Assembly: GCA_017394865.1 (NCBI GenBank)
Contig: JAFPWT010000009.1
Coordinates: forward strand, 1-64,000
Reading direction: 5' to 3'
Source: Bacteroidales bacterium
GTDB taxonomy: Bacteria; Bacteroidota; Bacteroidia; Bacteroidales; F082
DNA length: 64,000 nucleotides
Below are positions 8,661 through 17,419 of the stretch, piece by piece. The notes under the pieces were generated by a model, which had not been told where the DNA came from, did not search any database, and was given only the letters and a program-made list of their open reading frames with translations. A program made the position numbers and the translations under genes. Every line of letters starts with the position of its first letter. Positions within the stretch are counted from its first letter, which is position 1.

Positions 8661-8692
8661 GATGGTAAAAAAATAGCTTGTTTTTCTCTTCT

Positions 8693-10741
8693 CTACCAAA
8701 TGGTAGCTCTTTCATCAGGAGCGATATACATCTTGCTTTCTTCTGGGATGTCGAAGGCCTCGTAAAAGTGCGACATCGAGCGGAGGGCGCAGTTCACACG
8801 GGCTTCGGCAGGAGAATGCACATCCTCCTTCAACTTGCGTTCAAGGGCTTTGTCACGGATATTGGTGCGCCATACGGTGCCGTAACTGATAAAGAAGCGC
8901 TGGGCAGGCGTGAAGCCGTCAATGGGTTTGTTGGCTTTGGCCTCGTCAGTCATCTGGTAGGCATCCCAAGCCACATTCAGCCCTCCCAGGTCGGCGATGT
9001 TTTCGCCCAAGGTCAGTTCGCCGTTGATGTGGTGCCCCCTCAGCTCGAATTCGTCGAACAGCTTCACCAGTTGCTTGGTGCATTCGGTGAACTTGGCATC
9101 GTCTTCTTCGGTCCACCAGTTATTGAGGTTGCCTTTTTCGTCGAACATACGCCCCATGTTGTCGAAGCCGTGAGTCATCTCGTGGCCAATGATCGCGCCG
9201 ATGGCTCCGTAGTTGACGGCATCGTCGGCATCCATGTTAAAGAACGGAGGCTGAAGGATGGCTGCCGGGAACACGATCTCATTCAATTCAGGGTTGTAGT
9301 AAGCGTTGACTTCCTGCGGAGTCATATTCCATTTTTCCTTGTCAACAGGCTTGCCTATTTTGTCCATGTCTCTCTCATGAATGAAACGCTCAGCGCGGCG
9401 TACGTTTTGGAAGTAGGACTCGGGCGTGACTTCATACTTGCTGTAGTCCAACCACTTGTCGGGATAGCCTATCTTCACACTGTAGCAGTCGAGCTTGTGA
9501 ATGGCTCGGGCTTTGGTCTCATCGCTCATCCAATCGACGTTCTTGATGCGTTCCCGCAATGCCAAGCGCAGGTTGCCGACAAGGTTAATCATGCGTTCCT
9601 TGGCTTCGGCAGGGAAGTACCTTTCCACATAGAGTTGGCCGATGGCTTCGCCCAAATAGTCCGAAGTCTTGTCAAGCACACGACGCCAGCGGGGGTTCTG
9701 CTCTTCTACGTCATAGAGGTATTTTTTATAGAAGTTGAAGTCTTCGGTGACGAGGTCATCGCTAAGCCGAGGGGCACTCTCTGTGATGACCACCCATCGC
9801 ATGTAGTCCTTGATGGTGCCGAGGTCGGTGTCGAGGAGGAGGCCATTGAGGGCGGTGAAGAAGTCGGGAGAGGCCACGTTGAGGCTGTCGAAGGCCGGTG
9901 CTCCGATGGCATGGAAGTAGTTGTCCCAGCTGAAGTCGGGCATGGAGGCCTGAAGTTCCTGGCGACTTTTCAGGTGATAGAGGTTGTTGGGGTCGAGGCA
10001 TTCCTCGATGGGCATGGAGTTTTTGGCGAGTTCGGTCTCAAAATCAAAGACATGCTGAGCTTTTTCCGATGCTAGAGCAGCCTCGGTGCCGGTAAGCTGG
10101 AACATATTGGCGATGTGTTCGACATACTTGTCACGCATTTCCTGTAGTTCTTCAACAAGATACAAATCGCGGTCGGGGAGTCCGAGGTCGGCTTGGAAGA
10201 CCAGCATGATGACCCTGTCGGCGTTTTTCCAATCGGTGTAGCTGCCCGCTTGAAAGAAAGGCCAGCCAAATCCTTCATAGTGGAGCATCCCAATCAGTTC
10301 AGGAAGTTGCGACTTGTCACTCATTTGGTCAATTTGGTCGAAATAGGGCAACAACTCGCTGTAGCCGCGTTGGTTGATAGCTACGGTGTCCATGCCCGCA
10401 TTGTAAAAGTCGCGGATCTTCTGGGTCACGCTGCCTTGCTCGGCATTTTTATCATGCGTAACCTCATCGATGATGGCTTTGATCTGCAACTCAGTGCGTT
10501 CGTCAACCTCGTAGGAGGCACTGTAGGCGGAATACGTCTCGGGAATCGGGTTGTTTTTCAGCCAGTTGTTGTTGCAATAGCGATAGAAGTCGTCCGCAGG
10601 GTTGATGGTGGTGTCCATGTTGCTCAGCTCGATAGCCGGGAATACTTCTCTTTCTGATTGGGTTGTTTCGACTGCCTTTTGTCCGCAGCCTGCTGCCATA
10701 ATACATAAAAACAAGATGGCAATTGCGTTTGCTTTTTTCAT
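8693..10741 (-). CDS. M13-family (neprilysin/PepO-like) metallopeptidase lipoprotein
   Basis: 682 residues. The start at 10741 gives a lipoprotein signal with the lipobox IMAAGC; the eight codons upstream add nothing. The zinc site HEMTH lies near residue 518, followed by the second zinc ligand region ENIADLGG, and the substrate-binding NAYYNP motif comes before it. Family members are oligo-endopeptidases. As a lipoprotein it would act in the periplasm or at the surface on peptides. It is a single gene with a TACTTTTGT promoter element at 10826-10834 and a family 2 terminator at its end. Confidence 0.92.
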   Translation of the reverse strand: MKKANAIAILFLCIMAAGCGQKAVETTQSEREVFPAIELSNMDTTINPADDFYRYCNNNWLKNNPIPETYSAYSASYEVDERTELQIKAIIDEVTHDKNAEQGSVTQKIRDFYNAGMDTVAINQRGYSELLPYFDQIDQMSDKSQLPELIGMLHYEGFGWPFFQAGSYTDWKNADRVIMLVFQADLGLPDRDLYLVEELQEMRDKYVEHIANMFQLTGTEAALASEKAQHVFDFETELAKNSMPIEECLDPNNLYHLKSRQELQASMPDFSWDNYFHAIGAPAFDSLNVASPDFFTALNGLLLDTDLGTIKDYMRWVVITESAPRLSDDLVTEDFNFYKKYLYDVEEQNPRWRRVLDKTSDYLGEAIGQLYVERYFPAEAKERMINLVGNLRLALRERIKNVDWMSDETKARAIHKLDCYSVKIGYPDKWLDYSKYEVTPESYFQNVRRAERFIHERDMDKIGKPVDKEKWNMTPQEVNAYYNPELNEIVFPAAILQPPFFNMDADDAVNYGAIGAIIGHEMTHGFDNMGRMFDEKGNLNNWWTEEDDAKFTECTKQLVKLFDEFELRGHHINGELTLGENIADLGGLNVAWDAYQMTDEAKANKPIDGFTPAQRFFISYGTVWRTNIRDKALERKLKEDVHSPAEARVNCALRSMSHFYEAFDIPEESKMYIAPDERATIW

Positions 10742-10835
10742 ATTGATAGAGGTTTTGTTTTTCAATACTATTAATACGGAATTGATTCAAAAAAGTTACA
10801 GTTTTTATAAAACATCTTTTCGGCTACAAAAGTAC

Positions 10836-10876
10836 AAAAATCCGCAACCCAAGCAATCACCTGAATTGCGGATTTC
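10836..10876 (-). terminator. Terminator hairpin, family 1 copy
   Basis: Arms ATCCGCAA (10840-10847) and TTGCGGAT (10866-10873), with an A-run on the left. It ends the minus-strand HXXEE gene and lies directly beside the promoter of the next gene (10826-10834). Confidence 0.6.
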
Positions 10877-10919
10877 TCAAGATTACTTTTTTTGTTGCAA
10901 TTAACTGCCTCAAACTGTA

Positions 10920-11558
10920 TCACTCACTACCAGTTTTGCCAAAACGCTCCTTCATGAATCGTTTTACGGAGGCGATTCTCTCCGCCATCGGCTTGTCAAG
11001 CATGCTTTGGAATAGTATCTCCATGCAAAGAAAACACCCGAGGAAACAAAGCACACCCCAAAGCCACTGAATGCCGTCATACTCAATGTTCCTATTGATG
11101 ACGACGATAGACCAGATAGCATATGCGCACATCAGCATAGCCGTCCACCATCCCGGCGTCACGCTGCGCAGCCGAAAGATCACAATACCCATGTTATGCA
11201 CAAAGCCCTCAAAGATGCAGAGGATGATCACAGCAAATGTCAGCCATAACTTCTCCGGCCAGATGAGTGCGGCTGAAAAGGCAAGTGTGATGTACAGTGC
11301 CTGTGAGATATGAGTTACACCAGGAGTGAGTGCGCGCCAGTTGATTTGTAGCAACCGCCCAGCCATCAGGTCAAGGAACCTGCCCTTGTACCCCTCCTCG
11401 TACTCATGGATAATCAGCAACGCATACATTCCGAGCGTGAGTTTTTGCACTAATGCGAGACCTGACCAGTTGAATGCTGCCCAGACTGCCCATCCGAGGA
11501 AAACAAGTGTCATCAGATGGATGTTGTTTTTCAACAGAAACAGACCGAATTTTTTCAT
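10920..11558 (-). CDS. HXXEE-domain membrane protein
   Basis: 212 residues with about six membrane segments. The HEYEE motif at 51-55 (His51, Glu54, Glu55) in the second helix is the signature that names the HXXEE family; a metal-binding or enzymatic role has been suspected but not shown. A second histidine (about 83) and several aromatics are conserved in the helices. It is divergent from the AraC regulator at 11718, which probably controls it. No substrate can be proposed. Confidence 0.72.
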   Translation of the reverse strand: MKKFGLFLLKNNIHLMTLVFLGWAVWAAFNWSGLALVQKLTLGMYALLIIHEYEEGYKGRFLDLMAGRLLQINWRALTPGVTHISQALYITLAFSAALIWPEKLWLTFAVIILCIFEGFVHNMGIVIFRLRSVTPGWWTAMLMCAYAIWSIVVINRNIEYDGIQWLWGVLCFLGCFLCMEILFQSMLDKPMAERIASVKRFMKERFGKTGSE

Positions 11559-11690
11559 ACCAAGCGTATTTAATGATTAGACGGCGCAAAATTGCCGCTT
11601 TTATGGCAAAGAGAGTTGTCTTTTGCAAGGTATTTATGTACTATTTCAACGGAAATTTAGTTTATTTATGCTAATATGCAAAAAACGCAG

Positions 11691-11699
11691 TACCTTTGC
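11691..11699 (+). promoter_or_regulatory. -7 promoter element that decides the AraC start
   Basis: TACCTTTGC, a full TAnnTTTG match, 18 bases before the ATG at 11718. The earlier in-frame ATG at 11676 lies upstream of it and is therefore unlikely to be transcribed. Confidence 0.6.
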
Positions 11700-11717
11700 A
11701 CCGAAATTCGATTGGAT

Positions 11718-12569
11718 ATGCGTCCGACTAATGTTACATTGCGTCCCGAATTGATGCACACACTGACTCGTCAGAACGATGAAGTCTTCGTGTCATCAGA
11801 CCTAGTGATGATGCACTCTCTTCATTCGTTGTTACAGACTCCCATGCGGCAGATGATACGCACTCCGCAATATGTAGAGATGGGCAGAGTAATCCTAGTG
11901 AGTGCCGGGCAAGCCACCTACGACATCAATCTTGTGCCGTATCAGTTGAAGGCAAATGATGTGTGGGTGATTCCTCAAAACAGTTACATCAGCCTAATGG
12001 AATTGTCCGATGATTTTGACGGCATGGCATTGTCATTCCAACATCTGCCTGTCGGTTTCGACAAATGTGCGCTTCTTCATCTTAAAGTCGAGGATTACTG
12101 CCGGATACAGAGTTATTTGGAATTGGTTTGGCAGGTGGTGCGCAGCCGCTATGACCAACATACGATTGAGCACCTGCAAATTGCTTTGATGTATGATTTG
12201 ATGCGGTTGCGAGCCGACACGACCAAACCGTGCACTGCCGCACAGACGCATGGCGAACAGATTGTGCAACGGTTTTTGGATCTTTTGGGGCTGAGCGACC
12301 CGTTGCCGCGCAATGTGAAAGCGTATGCGCAAAAGTTGTGCATCACCCCTAACCATTTGTCTGCCGTCATCCGACAGCAGACAGGCAAGAGCGTCATGGA
12401 CTGGTTGGATGCCAACTGCGTCCTTCGTGCGCAGGTGATGCTCAAACATAGTGATATGCCAGTGTGTGATATTGCTTGTCAGTTAGGTTTTCAAAGTGCC
12501 ACATTCTTCTCCAGGTACTTCCGTCGTGAGACAGGCATGACACCAAGCGAATATCGGGAAACTGGGTGA
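11718..12569 (+). CDS. AraC-family transcriptional regulator
   Basis: 283 residues from the ATG at 11718, chosen because the promoter element lies at 11691-11699. A cupin-like N-terminal domain is followed by the AraC helix-turn-helix pair; the C-terminus CQLGFQSATFFSRYFRRETGMTPSEYR is diagnostic. It is divergent from the HXXEE membrane protein gene (about 160 bases between starts), its likely target. A 30-residue fragment of another AraC protein lies just downstream on the other strand. Confidence 0.88.
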   Translation: MRPTNVTLRPELMHTLTRQNDEVFVSSDLVMMHSLHSLLQTPMRQMIRTPQYVEMGRVILVSAGQATYDINLVPYQLKANDVWVIPQNSYISLMELSDDFDGMALSFQHLPVGFDKCALLHLKVEDYCRIQSYLELVWQVVRSRYDQHTIEHLQIALMYDLMRLRADTTKPCTAAQTHGEQIVQRFLDLLGLSDPLPRNVKAYAQKLCITPNHLSAVIRQQTGKSVMDWLDANCVLRAQVMLKHSDMPVCDIACQLGFQSATFFSRYFRRETGMTPSEYRETG

Positions 12570-12618
12570 TGTGAGCAGAACCACTTGCTGAAATATACTT
12601 GCTGTTCCCTTTGAACGG

Positions 12619-12658
12619 AAAAATCCGCAATCCAAGCTTTGTCTGAATTGCGGATTTT
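12619..12658. terminator. Bidirectional terminator hairpin, family 1 copy
   Basis: Arms AAAATCCGCAA (12620-12630) and TTGCGGATTTT (12648-12658) pair perfectly over 11 positions, with A- and T-runs on both sides. It lies between the end of the AraC gene and the stop of the AraC fragment on the other strand. Confidence 0.7.
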
Positions 12659-12663
12659 GTTGA

Positions 12664-12756
12664 TTATTGTCCGCTCTGTTTCTTGAACTCCTTCGGCGAC
12701 AAGCCCGTGTGCCTTCTGAAATACTTCCCGAAGGTGGATGTGTCGGGGAAGTGGAG
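12664..12756 (-). pseudogene. C-terminal fragment of an AraC-family regulator
   Basis: Reading from about 12756 to a TAA at 12664-12666 gives LHFPDTSTFGKYFRRHTG followed by LSPKEFKKQSGQ. This is the last 30 residues of the AraC DNA-binding domain. Nothing upstream in any frame continues the homology, so the first 90 percent of the gene is gone. It is not a copy of the adjacent intact regulator, which ends differently (FFSRYFRRETGMTPSEYRETG). The terminator at 12619-12658 was probably its own. Confidence 0.72.
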
Positions 12757-12808
12757 GTGGCCGCTTTTCCGTTTCATTGAGATGAGTCAAGAGAAAAATT
12801 CATTTATT

Positions 12809-13129
12809 TCATTTTTTCTTTTTTGGCTTCGGCTGAGGCAATGCCTTACAAGTCTCGCGGCCAAGCGCCGACAAATAATCTCTGTCGTCCACATCTTCAA
12901 TGAAGAAGTAGTCTTTCGCGCTGTCGTAAGGTGGACGCATTTCGACGCTGCGCAATAGTGAGCGGCCCGCCTCGGTCGGTTTCAGATAGAAGCGGTTGTC
13001 GCAGATGAGGCCGAAGATGATGCCGTCGCAGTAGATGCCATAGTCGCCGAACATCTTTTTCACCGTAATCTCGCCCGCACCAGCGCATTGGTCGACGATA
13101 TATTGAACGAAGTCGGGGTTGCTTGCCAT
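12809..13129 (-). CDS. TfoX N-terminal domain protein
   Basis: 106 residues from the ATG at 13129. It matches the TfoX/Sxy N-terminal domain alone (VKKMFGDYGIYCDGIIFGLICDNRFYLKPTE), without the C-terminal helix-hairpin-helix half. The full-length protein controls competence in gammaproteobacteria. Single-domain versions are common in Bacteroidota and their job is unknown. The C-terminus is strongly basic (PKPKKKK). A TACTTTTGC element at 13153-13161 serves this gene and faces the promoter of the acetyltransferase. Confidence 0.8.
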   Translation of the reverse strand: MASNPDFVQYIVDQCAGAGEITVKKMFGDYGIYCDGIIFGLICDNRFYLKPTEAGRSLLRSVEMRPPYDSAKDYFFIEDVDDRDYLSALGRETCKALPQPKPKKKK

Positions 13130-13152
13130 GGTGGGTCGTCTTTTGTGATTGC

Positions 13153-13191
13153 GCAAAAGTACGATTATTCGCAATAAACCCCTATCTTTGC
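13153..13191. promoter_or_regulatory. Face-to-face -7 elements of two divergent genes
   Basis: TACTTTTGC on the minus strand (13153-13161) serves the TfoX-N gene. TATCTTTGC on the plus strand (13183-13191) serves the acetyltransferase. Only 21 bases separate them, so each -33 region overlaps the other promoter and the two polymerases should compete. Confidence 0.55.
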
Positions 13192-13205
13192 CCAAAATAT
13201 CCCTT

Positions 13206-13649
13206 ATGCAAAACCTCATCATCAGTCCCATCACTATTGAGCATTTGAACCAATATGGCGCCATCTATGCGGCAGCCTTTTCAGGTGAGCCGTGGAACGA
13301 CCACTGGTCGGCGGAAGACGCCACCATCCATGTACGCGAACTACTTGAAAGCCAACAGCATTACGGCTTGGAGTGCCTTATAGATGGCGAAGTGGCAGGC
13401 TTCATTTTGGGCACTTCCATGCTGTTCCATTATGGCCGCACCTTCGAAATCAACGACCTTGCCGTGGCACCCCAATATCAACGGCGAGGCATCGCCAGCC
13501 GTTTGCTGGAACAATGCCTCGCCGACCTCAAGTCGCAAGGTATAGTAGGTTTCCATCTGATTACCGCCCGCGAGGGTGTATTGCCCGCTTTCTATGAAAA
13601 ATTCGGCTTCAAGAAAGAGGAGCGGGTGATGCTGATGGGGCTGGAGTAA
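13206..13649 (+). CDS. GNAT-family N-acetyltransferase
   Basis: 147 residues from the ATG at 13206, 15 bases after the TATCTTTGC element. The acetyl-CoA binding motif is clear: LAVAPQYQRRGIASRLL near 93-109, then YEKFGFKKEE at the C-terminus. It probably acetylates a small amine or a protein N-terminus. No neighbour narrows down the substrate. Confidence 0.85.
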   Translation: MQNLIISPITIEHLNQYGAIYAAAFSGEPWNDHWSAEDATIHVRELLESQQHYGLECLIDGEVAGFILGTSMLFHYGRTFEINDLAVAPQYQRRGIASRLLEQCLADLKSQGIVGFHLITAREGVLPAFYEKFGFKKEERVMLMGLE

Positions 13650-13651
13650 TC

Positions 13652-14728
13652 TTATTCGTGCGCAATTACAAACCGTTGCGTTATTCCACTGCTTGTCCTC
13701 ACGAAGTAGATGCCTTCTTGATACTTGCCCGTCGGAATGATCAGTTCAGATCCCTCGGAAATGAAGGTATCGACCTTTTGGCCCAAGGCGTTGTAAACGC
13801 TTACCACGCCAAGGTTTTCGCCTCGGAGGGTTACGCAATCATTGGCAGGATTGGGGAACATTACCAGTGTCGCATTACATTCATCAAGGCCTACAGTTGA
13901 TTCATAGATGATGTTGACTTCAAAGTCACCCATCGAGGTGCTGACATACAGTTTTCCCTCGAAAGACTCCTTAACAGGCACGTCGACATAGACTTCCACA
14001 ATGGCAGTTTGTCCTGCCGCAACCGTCATACCTTCGGTGACATCTTGTCCCTCATGCATGCAGTGCATTGCAAAGATCGGGTCGGCGGTGAATGCGTTGA
14101 CGGTTACGTCATCAGCGGTCATGTTGGAAATGGTCAGCTGACCAGGCTGGTAGGTCTCACCATCGTTATAGATAAGCAAGGTTTGCGGGTTGACGGTCAG
14201 TGTGCCCGTGCAGTCATGAGGTTGAAGGCCGTTTTGTTGCATAGCATTGACCACATCTTGCACCGAGAAGGGATAGAGGTCCAGCAGTCCTTGGATCGGG
14301 ATGCTGCGATCGGGCATGATAAGCACAAGCGTGGGGCAGGCTTGGATGCCATATAGTTCGAAAACCTCGTTGCCGCCACCATCCCTTCCCACTGTGGGAA
14401 ATTCAACACCGTATTGGTTGGCCCATTGCTGACAAGTGGCATCGCTGTCGATATAAGAGATCTCGATGTAGAACACGTCGTGCATGTTGCATCCCATCTG
14501 GGTATAGGACCCAGTGATGTACGGCGAAATGGTTTGGCATTGACCACAAGTATAAAAGAAAAAGTCAATGAAGACGGCCTGACCCCGATCGAGGATTTCA
14601 AAGAGGTTGTAGGTTTGTCCGTGGCAGTCGGTGACGGTGAAGTCGACTGCTTCGGTAAGGGTGGTCTGCTGGGCCTTAAGGCCAACCGCAAAGAACAGGG
14701 ACAAAATAATAATAGAGATTTTTTTCAT
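13652..14728 (-). CDS. Secreted thioredoxin-fold protein with T9SS sorting domain
   Basis: 358 residues. Signal peptide to about 20, then a TlpA-like thioredoxin domain with the redox motif CGQC at Cys61-Cys64 and a cis-proline region (ACPTLVL). A beta-rich middle domain follows, then a C-terminal Por/T9SS type A sorting domain (FPNPANDCVTLRG ... GIYFVRT). It should reach the cell surface or be secreted. It may reduce or make disulfides there, although surface attachment of a thioredoxin is unusual. It is the last gene of the sigma-factor operon. Confidence 0.8.
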   Translation of the reverse strand: MKKISIIILSLFFAVGLKAQQTTLTEAVDFTVTDCHGQTYNLFEILDRGQAVFIDFFFYTCGQCQTISPYITGSYTQMGCNMHDVFYIEISYIDSDATCQQWANQYGVEFPTVGRDGGGNEVFELYGIQACPTLVLIMPDRSIPIQGLLDLYPFSVQDVVNAMQQNGLQPHDCTGTLTVNPQTLLIYNDGETYQPGQLTISNMTADDVTVNAFTADPIFAMHCMHEGQDVTEGMTVAAGQTAIVEVYVDVPVKESFEGKLYVSTSMGDFEVNIIYESTVGLDECNATLVMFPNPANDCVTLRGENLGVVSVYNALGQKVDTFISEGSELIIPTGKYQEGIYFVRTSSGITQRFVIAHE

Positions 14729-14732
14729 GGTA

Positions 14733-15527
14733 TTATTGTTTTAAGACACGTTTTACAATTTCGCCATTTTCGGTAGTTACACGCACCAGATAAATACCAG
14801 CTTGATAGGAGCTCATGTCAAGGGTGGTCATATTCCCTTCGGTGTTGCCTTCGTAAACCACTTGACCGAGCGTGTTCAGCACAGTGAGGTGACGGCTACC
14901 GAATGCGACAATATTAACCTTGTCCGAAGTGGGGTTAGGATAAACGGAGACGGATTCGTTGTTTTCACCAATCCAATCGTAACCATGGACATAAACCCAT
15001 GCCAGCCAGCTGTAAGCCTCGCTGCTGACAGAAGCCATGTCCATCCAGCCGTATCCATCGACACCAACCCAACGGCTGTTGGGATTCCCTACATCGGCAA
15101 CTGCTGGAGCAGGATATTGAATGGAGCCGTCATGGTAAAAAGTCAACCAAATGTTCTGTTTCCCATCAATGGCCACAGGGGTGTCGAGCTTGAAGGTGAC
15201 AACATCACCTTCTGTACCTGTGATATCAAACTTTTGGGTAGAGACCAGACTTTCTGGCGCATTATCCCCGCCAAGGTAGATGTTGATGGTGTAAGAGGTG
15301 GCAAATTGGGCTTCACCTTCATCCAGAAAACCGAATTCGGTAATAGAGCAGCCCTGATACTCGCTCATCAACGAGGCAGGGAGCATGTAGCCCCAACTGA
15401 AGGGCATTCCGATGCCAATCATCCTGGGTGAGGAATAGTCACCGACGTAAGAAAACCAATTTTGTGCCTGGGTCATGCCTGTCATAACAAAAAAGCACAG
15501 CAAAAATAAGAATAGATTTCTTTTCAT
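14733..15527 (-). CDS. Secreted protein with T9SS type A sorting domain
   Basis: 264 residues. Signal peptide to about 21, then a beta-sandwich-like domain of about 155 residues. A C-terminal T9SS sorting domain follows (SVYPNPTSDKVNIVAF ... YQAGIYLVRV ... VKRVL). No catalytic motif is seen in the middle domain; it resembles the jelly-roll pieces of T9SS cargo proteins that may bind carbohydrate. It is four bases upstream of the thioredoxin-like gene and cotranscribed. Confidence 0.7.
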   Translation of the reverse strand: MKRNLFLFLLCFFVMTGMTQAQNWFSYVGDYSSPRMIGIGMPFSWGYMLPASLMSEYQGCSITEFGFLDEGEAQFATSYTINIYLGGDNAPESLVSTQKFDITGTEGDVVTFKLDTPVAIDGKQNIWLTFYHDGSIQYPAPAVADVGNPNSRWVGVDGYGWMDMASVSSEAYSWLAWVYVHGYDWIGENNESVSVYPNPTSDKVNIVAFGSRHLTVLNTLGQVVYEGNTEGNMTTLDMSSYQAGIYLVRVTTENGEIVKRVLKQ

Positions 15528-15537
15528 AAAAACGTTG

Positions 15538-16344
15538 TTATTTAAAATTAATGATCATGTCTTCACTAATATGGGTGATGATGGTGTTACATTCCTCTTG
15601 GTCGTCATAGAAGAAGAGCCATAACGTACGTTCTTCGTTGTCGGCAGCAGTGATGTAGCCAAGATGGCCGTGCGTTTGGGCATTGTCCATGATACGCTCG
15701 TTCCTGTCTATTTGCTGTTGCAGACCGAGATTTTTGGCAGTTTGGGGCTGTATCTTTTCGTTGATCAGTCCGATGACAACCGTACGTGAGACTGTCATAA
15801 TGTAGTCTTCGTAGGTGTTGTCGAAGGCTTCATGTTCTATTTCACCTTGTCCAATGACGATGGCGGTGTTAGGCAACAACGAATCAGGGGTTTGGAAGCT
15901 ATTCATGATTTCCCGAATCTTTTCGGCGACAACCTGCGTATATCTTTCAAGGTCTTCTTCAGGAATATGGCTGATGTCGGTCAACGTGTCAAAAATGGCT
16001 TCGTCCAAAAAATCGGTTTCGAAACCAACACCCACCAAAACAGGATCGTCTTCGCTAGGACAATTAAAGACGGTGGTATCGTAGGACAAAAAACCGAAAT
16101 CCTGCTTCAGTGCCTCCCAATCCGTTTCATTGTCAGCTTGCAGCATCAAGGCATCAATGCTTTTCCCGTTGACGGACAAGTCACCGAGATATGCCACAGT
16201 AAGATTGGCCTTATCGGCATACTTGCAATACAATTCCATCGCGGCATTTTGACAAGTTGTCCTCTCGCGAGATGCCGTCCTTTCCTTGCAGGCTGAAAGC
16301 CCAATGGCAAAGAGTAAGGCAAGATAGGGAACGAGGTTTTTCAT
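15538..16344 (-). CDS. Hypothetical lipoprotein
   Basis: 268 residues with a lipobox ending SAC (Cys19). I do not recognise the family. The mature protein is acidic, with no repeats or membrane helices, and is rich in alternating strands and helices. It lies between the anti-sigma-like gene and two T9SS cargo genes, ten bases from the next. It is therefore probably part of the regulon of the ECF sigma factor and may sense or process something at the envelope. Confidence 0.6.
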   Translation of the reverse strand: MKNLVPYLALLFAIGLSACKERTASRERTTCQNAAMELYCKYADKANLTVAYLGDLSVNGKSIDALMLQADNETDWEALKQDFGFLSYDTTVFNCPSEDDPVLVGVGFETDFLDEAIFDTLTDISHIPEEDLERYTQVVAEKIREIMNSFQTPDSLLPNTAIVIGQGEIEHEAFDNTYEDYIMTVSRTVVIGLINEKIQPQTAKNLGLQQQIDRNERIMDNAQTHGHLGYITAADNEERTLWLFFYDDQEECNTIITHISEDMIINFK

Positions 16345-16359
16345 CGTCTTTTTGTTTTG

Positions 16360-16767
16360 TTATTTAATGACTCTGCCGGCCAGGATCATGACGTCTTGCG
16401 CCGAACAACCATTGTTGCAAAGGAAGTGGATGGTTTGGCTTTCCACAATCACCTCTTTGGCCGTGGGAAACCCATTGTCTGAATGACTTGAACGAGACAG
16501 TCCTATGATGGCGACAGCAATGACGATACTGGCTGCGGCTGTATAGGGTATCCAATGCTTCTTGCGGCGAAAGGGAAAGGAGGTAGCACCCCTTTCAGAA
16601 CCCATAGCGGACTGCTGCGCCTTTTCCGCCCAAATCAAAAAAGTCTCGTCATCGGGCACCGACTTCTCAGCCTGTTCCTCCCACTGCTGACGGAATTGCC
16701 ACTGGGTTTCGAAGTTCTGGCTTTGTGCATCTGAATTCACTACTTTCATTTTGTCTTTCATGGTCAT
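16360..16767 (-). CDS. Single-pass membrane protein, probable anti-sigma factor
   Basis: 135 residues. About 70 cytoplasmic, charged residues come first, then one membrane helix (about 74-91), then a short outer tail with two cysteines (CNNGCSAQ). Its start overlaps the stop of the ECF sigma gene by four bases (ATGA). This arrangement is the standard one for sigma/anti-sigma pairs. There is no clear zinc-binding HxxxCxxC motif, so the call rests on position and topology. Confidence 0.6.
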   Translation of the reverse strand: MTMKDKMKVVNSDAQSQNFETQWQFRQQWEEQAEKSVPDDETFLIWAEKAQQSAMGSERGATSFPFRRKKHWIPYTAAASIVIAVAIIGLSRSSHSDNGFPTAKEVIVESQTIHFLCNNGCSAQDVMILAGRVIK

Positions 16768-17300
16768 AGATTGTTTTCTCTTTCGTACATGGTTTTCAGT
16801 TTCCGCTTGAGCCGCGCAATTCGCATGGCCACGGCACCTACCGAACTGCTGGTCATTTCAGCGATTTCCTTATAAGAGAAACCATCAAGGAAAGCGCGTA
16901 TGACGACCATGCTGTTTTCGGGCAATACATCAATAAGCTGTTGCAGTTGCCACCGGTTATCGTTACTTGCCTCTTCGTCCGGTTGATCCACACGCTCTGT
17001 TTCAATGGATTCCGTCTGCGGTATTCTCACATCCTTGCGACGCAGCATGAGCATCGTGTTGGTCGCGATGCGCCACACCCAAGTCTTTTCTGAACTACGC
17101 CCTTCAAAACTTGGAAAACTGCGCCATAGGTTCACGATGACCTCCTGAACACAATCTTCTATATTCCAAGCACTTCCAAGTTTATAATCGGAACAGACAT
17201 GCCAAATCATTGCCTTATGCCGAAGGATCAAGGCATTGAACTCGTCATAGGTTGTTTTGTCGTTGTTTTTGTCGGTTCCGTGTAACTCGGAAGATGCCAT
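16764..17300 (-). CDS. ECF-type RNA polymerase sigma factor
   Basis: 178 residues. Region 2 (about 28-95: VQEVIVNLWRSFPSFEGRSSEKTWVWRIATN) and region 4 (about 115-170: YKEIAEMTSSSVGAVAMRIARLKRKL) are intact and joined without region 3, as in extracytoplasmic-function factors. It heads an operon of five genes whose later members are an envelope lipoprotein and two T9SS-exported proteins. A TATCTTTGC element lies at 17332-17340, so basal expression may come from the housekeeping sigma factor. Confidence 0.9.
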   Translation of the reverse strand: MASSELHGTDKNNDKTTYDEFNALILRHKAMIWHVCSDYKLGSAWNIEDCVQEVIVNLWRSFPSFEGRSSEKTWVWRIATNTMLMLRRKDVRIPQTESIETERVDQPDEEASNDNRWQLQQLIDVLPENSMVVIRAFLDGFSYKEIAEMTSSSVGAVAMRIARLKRKLKTMYERENNL

Positions 17301-17419
17301 TCTTTTCGATGTGTCTTTTGCTGTATTAGTTGCAAAGATATTTTGAAAAATAACGCCCCTTCGTTATGTTTTTCTGTTTTTGGCAACTAATATTATTATC
17401 ACATCTTAATCTTTCAATT

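Noticed and set aside
8678-10075. 465-codon plus-strand frame over the M13 peptidase gene
   Set aside because: Antisense of a complete metallopeptidase with zinc-site motifs; no own domain or promoter.
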